Assembly: GCA_037127315.1 (NCBI GenBank)
Contig: JBBBDQ010001918.1
Coordinates: forward strand, 5,682,501 to 5,746,500
Length of the DNA: 64,000 bases
DNA from: Ascarosepion bandense
Lineage: Eukaryota; Mollusca; Cephalopoda; Sepiida; Sepiidae
Direction: 5' to 3'
Part shown: positions 60,635-64,000 of the stretch, piece after piece
Layout of the letters: each line of letters starts with the position of its first letter
How positions within the stretch are numbered: position 1 is the stretch's first letter
Translations under genes and position numbers: made by a program
Notes under the pieces: generated by a model
Databases searched by the model: none
What the model was told of the DNA's origin: nothing
Seen by the model: the letters and a program-made list of their open reading frames with translations, nothing else

Positions 60635-61700
60635 TCTATGTGCCTTGTCCTTTCAGGACGTAGGCGATCATGGCCTTTTACGTCGACCTCCTTCTGGTGG
60701 CTATTAGCACTCTTTCTCCTGTAACACCACGCAACCCCCGTTCTAACATACACCTGCTGAGGCTCTTCAAATATAGTATCCGCTGCTTTCCTCTGTCTCT
60801 TTTTCCCCCTCTCTGACCTGTTAGTATCATGTTCTTCAAGCCCTCCTTCCTCACTGGATGTCCCAAGAACTTCAGTTGTCTCTTACTGATGCTCAATATT
60901 AATTTCCTTTTCGTTTCCATTCTTTCCAAAACCTCATCATTGCTCACGTGCAGGGTCCATGATATCCGCAGCATCCTTCTGTAGAACCACATTTCAGCTG
61001 CTTCAAGTTTCTCTTCATCTTTGTTGATATTGTCCAACATTTACTGCCATATTGAAGAACTGATATCACATAGCAATCTAGTACTCTCTTCTTTGTTTGT
61101 AGTGAAAGTTTCCTAATACTTTACTCAGGTTATGGAATGCGTCCTTCACCATGCAAATTTGCCTTAGGATCTCCGTGTCGCACTTTCCGTTTTCTGTTAG
61201 AACACTTCCCAGGCATTTAAATTTTTGTACCTGCTTGATTTTAGTATCTCCTACTTGTATTTGGCATGTTAGGCTGCTCTGATGACCATGCATTCAATTT
61301 TCTTACAAATTATTTTTCATTTTTGTTTTTGTAACTTTCTTTAGTTACCTTCTGTAGGAGGTCTTGTAGCTTCCTTTCCGTATCTGCAATCAGCACTGTA
61401 TCGTCTGCGTATCTTATGTTCAAATTGTGGTCAAATCATGGCATAACATCTAGGGTCCTCAAAATCTTCTCGCTGTACAAGTTAATTAGATCTGGTGAAA
61501 AAACACACCCTTGTCTTACGCCCCTTTCTATCTTTGCATAACTGCTGAATTCGTTACCTGCCTGCATGCAGGCAATTTACTGCCAGTAGAGATTCTTGAT
61601 TACTCTTATGTCTTTCCCAAATATGTCGAGGCTTCTAAGCATCTCCATCAATTCTTTGTGGCGTATTTTGTCGAAAGCCTTCGCATAATGTACTTACATT
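60635..61700 (-). pseudogene. LINE family A RT, longest 5' extent, with YADD
   Basis: On the minus strand from about 61690 downward: AKAFDKIRHKELMEMLRSLD (antisense of GGCGTATTTTGTCGAAAGCC), then [58 protein letters not shown] (YADD intact, about 61395-61425), MHGHQSSLTCQIQVGDTKIK, KCLGSVLTENGKCDTEI and the C-terminal blocks YRRMLRISWTLHVSNDEVLE and KRKLILSISKRQLKFLGHPV to the tail at 60640. Several frameshifts and deletions interrupt it. It gives the order of blocks missing in shorter copies. Confidence 0.82.
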
Positions 61701-62309
61701 TTTTTTAATTCAAATAATGCTAACCGGAAGTTTTTTTTTTCATCAAGATTATATTTTTACGTCTTGCATTTATTTATTTCTCTAATGCCTACCATTGTCT
61801 TTGTTTCCCTCATGTTTTCTTCTTGCGTTGTAGGGAAGATTTGTTCTTTAAAAACTATAAATAAAGAAGTCCTTCGCTTTTCAACATCAGCTGTTATTTT
61901 CTTCTGGTTTTATAAACGTCTTGATTATTGCGTGTAGTGCTATTATTTAAACATTCTATATTAATGGATTGTCGAATAGAATTCGTTAGTATCTTATTTG
62001 TGTTATACACTCCTAATTTATCGTATATCAGCCAAATAATAACAAACCAACAATGTCAGCAGGGCCGTAGCTGAAGCTAAAAAAACGCCGGCCACAGAGA
62101 AAATTGCCCGGATTTATTAGTTGACATTGTGATGACGTCATCTGTTTCCAGAAACTATGATTTTTGCGGATTTTTTCGCCTATTTCAATGGAAATTAGGC
62201 ACAGAACGTGAACGAAAGCAGAAAATAGGCTTCGGACTTTCTGAGTATAACCAGGCTTTTCTCCCACAATTAATAAACAGATTTTTACTGCGTTCATTCG
62301 GATGTTTTC
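61701..62309. other. Interval without recognised gene
   Basis: T-rich with no supported feature. Confidence 0.5.
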
Positions 62310-62516
62310 TTCGTTTTTCTTTCTTTCTTTCTTTCTAGCATTGTATTTAATTTGCCATTCTCTTTTTTCTTTTCCTTTCTTCGTTTCTTTCTTTCTTTCT
62401 TTCTTCGTTTATTTCTTTGAAGACATGTATTTCATATTGTTTCCTTTATATTTTTAATATTTTTCTTTCTTTCTTTCTTTCTTTTTAGCTGTGTATTTAA
62501 TTTCCTTTTCTCTTTT

Positions 62517-62563
<47 letters not shown>

Positions 62564-62594
62564 AGCATTGTATTTACTTTCCCATTCTCGTTTT

Positions 62595-62625
<31 letters not shown>

Positions 62626-63300
62626 AGCATTGTATTTAATTTCCCATTCTTTCTTTCTTTCTTTTTTCTTTCTTTCTTTCTTTCTTTGAAGCCATATATT
62701 TCATATTGTTTCCTTTATATTTTTAATATTTTTCATTATTTCTTTCTTTCTTTCCTTCTTGCTTTTTAGTTTTGTATTTAATTTCCTTTTCTCTTTTTCT
62801 TCTTTCTTTCTTTCTTTCTTTCATTCTTTCTTCGTTTCTTTCTTTGAAGCCATTATTTCATTTTCTTTCATGTTCATTTTATAATATTTTTCTCCCGTTC
62901 TTTCTTTCTTTCTTTCTTTCTTTCTTTCGTCATTTTAGGTTTAACATTCTTTTCCCTAATTTCAGTTTAATACTCTTTAAATGAATATTTGTGTATTTCT
63001 TTTATGCTCCATTCATTCATTCATTCATTCATATTTTCTTTCTTTCAAAATTTCTTTCTTATTTTCTTCATATTTTCAGATATTTTTCTGCATTTCTTCT
63101 GTTCTTTTTTAATTAATTAATTAAATAATTTTTCTTTTCATTCTTTCTTTTCATTCTTTCTTTCCTTCTTTCTGCATTTCTTTCTTTCTTTCATTCTTTT
63201 CTCTTATTACAGTTTGATATTTTCTAAATAGACATTTTTCTGTATTTCTTTTGGTTGTTCTTTATTGATTTGTTCATTCTTTCATTAAATAATCTTTTCT
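62310..63300. repeat. (TTTC)n-rich region with higher-order units
   Basis: TTTC tetranucleotide tracts alternate with repeated spacers such as TAGCATTGTATTTAATTTCC and GAAGCCATATATTTCATATTG, each occurring several times. The plus strand is almost pure pyrimidine. Confidence 0.9.
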
Positions 63301-63652
63301 TTTTTTATTTCATGCTTTCTTTCTGCTAAGACCCAGATTCTTTGCTCTTTTTTAGTGTAATTCTTTCTAAATTGATTATTTCTTTCTGGATTTCATGTTG
63401 TATTTGTATCATTCATTTATTCTTTTTTTTTTCATTAATGTTTTCTTACTTTATATATTTTTTCTTTTAAATTCTTCATTTTTTACTAATATTTCAGTTG
63501 ACTGCTTTCTAAACGGACATTTTCATTCTGGGTTCTATTTCTCCTTTCTTCATTTATTTATTCATTTATTGATCCTTTCTTTCTTTTAGTTCCCACATTC
63601 TTCTTGATTTTACCGTTTAATCTTTTCCAAATGAATATTTTGGGATATTTCT

Positions 63653-63990
63653 TGTTATGTTGTGCGTAACAGAATTATTGAGTAAATACATACCAACAAC
63701 GGAAATATAGTAACTGTATATATTACCAGAAGAAATACTATTTAAAAAAAGAGGCTTGTTAGTAGCATACAGGAACAAGAGTTTAGTAGCATGTATCGTC
63801 GTAAGACGTAGAGTCTGATAATAGTACACTTCCGGTTCTCTACCGGAAATACTCGACTGACTTGTTAATCGGCTGACTCGTTCTCGAGACTGGTTACTCG
63901 TTACTGATCCCCGAGGTCTTCCCACTACTACTTTATGTAGTGATTGGAATAGTCCATTATAGTAGAACACAGGTGGAGCGCGCTCCAACA
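63653..63990. mobile_element. Solo LTR with 5-bp target duplication
   Basis: A 338-bp segment starting TGTTATGTTGTGCG and ending GCGCTCCAACA (TG...CA), flanked on both sides by TTTCT (63648-63652 and 63991-63995). TG/CA ends plus a 5-bp duplication are diagnostic of LTR retrotransposon integration, and the absence of internal sequence indicates LTR-LTR recombination. Strand is undetermined because neither direction shows a clear polyadenylation signal. The 124-codon minus-strand ORF across it is probably non-coding. Confidence 0.78.
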
Positions 63991-64000
63991 TTTCTTCTGT

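Noticed and set aside
63617..63991. 124-codon minus-strand ORF at the window end
   Set aside because: It coincides with a segment having TG...CA ends and a TTTCT duplication; better explained as a solo LTR.

Overview
The window is AT-rich, intron- and repeat-dominated animal DNA with no operon-like organisation and no complete host gene. The repeat families point to a cephalopod, most likely an octopus: tRNA-derived SINEs with a conserved central segment, dense (TA)n, (CA)n and (TATC)n microsatellites, decayed LINEs and Tc1/mariner elements. This assignment is an inference from repeat style and was not tested by a search.

Layout. 1-4400: Tc1 remnant, a rearranged 393-bp LINE-1-type array, a tRNA-SINE and a 40-bp satellite. 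4465-4792: first copy of a ~305-bp element carrying a hammerhead ribozyme. 5465-7490: a ~150-bp tandem repeat split by a D34D mariner. 7830-12620: microsatellites, an inverted SINE pair, LINE-1-type fragments and a telomere-like tract. 13186-15443: a second mariner and two TTAA-flanked MITEs. 15789-21338: nested SINEs, a 354-bp duplication, LINE fragments and a four-unit tRNA-like array. 22335-28036: hammerhead element, Tc1 MITE, a Penelope-like RT remnant, more SINEs and a foldback element. 29013-35200: foldback, a 5S-like/tRNA-like SINE, a large (TATC)n field and LINE pieces. 35421-40499: hammerhead elements, one unexplained 182-codon ORF and a third mariner. 40540-49008: LINE fragments, a 208-bp SINE array with a 5S head, LINE-in-LINE nesting and two long minisatellites. 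49805-58250: Tc1 elements, the best-preserved reverse transcriptase, an R2-like LINE interrupted by another LINE, a foldback and two minus-strand hammerhead elements. 58690-64000: inverted repeats, Helitron-like ends, LINE fragment, (TTTC)n DNA and a solo LTR.

The most interesting system is the hammerhead element. Each unit combines tRNA-like A and B boxes (a potential Pol III promoter) with a type I hammerhead. Several copies exceed one unit, so hammerhead sequence occurs at both ends, as in retrozymes (small retroelements proposed to replicate through self-cleaved circular RNA). At least seven copies or partial copies occur here. Two have a fully consensus ribozyme, and their palindromic stem III could favour cleavage as a dimer. 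A Penelope-like RT remnant lies in the same window; Penelope-like elements are known carriers of such ribozymes and are a plausible source of mobilising enzyme.

The LINE families are labelled here as LINE-1-type family 'A' (RTE-like endonuclease-RT type, ending in a KRKLILSIRKRQLKF-like block), 'B' (Jockey/CR1-like, ending in a GCCTTGC...TTATAAAAAA tail) and 'C' (R2-like C-terminus with a CCHC knuckle). SINE families are labelled S1 (~300 bp tRNA-SINE), S2 (tRNA-Leu-like head with AT tail), S3 (5S plus tRNA-like) and the hammerhead SINE (HH-SINE). These labels are local to this annotation.
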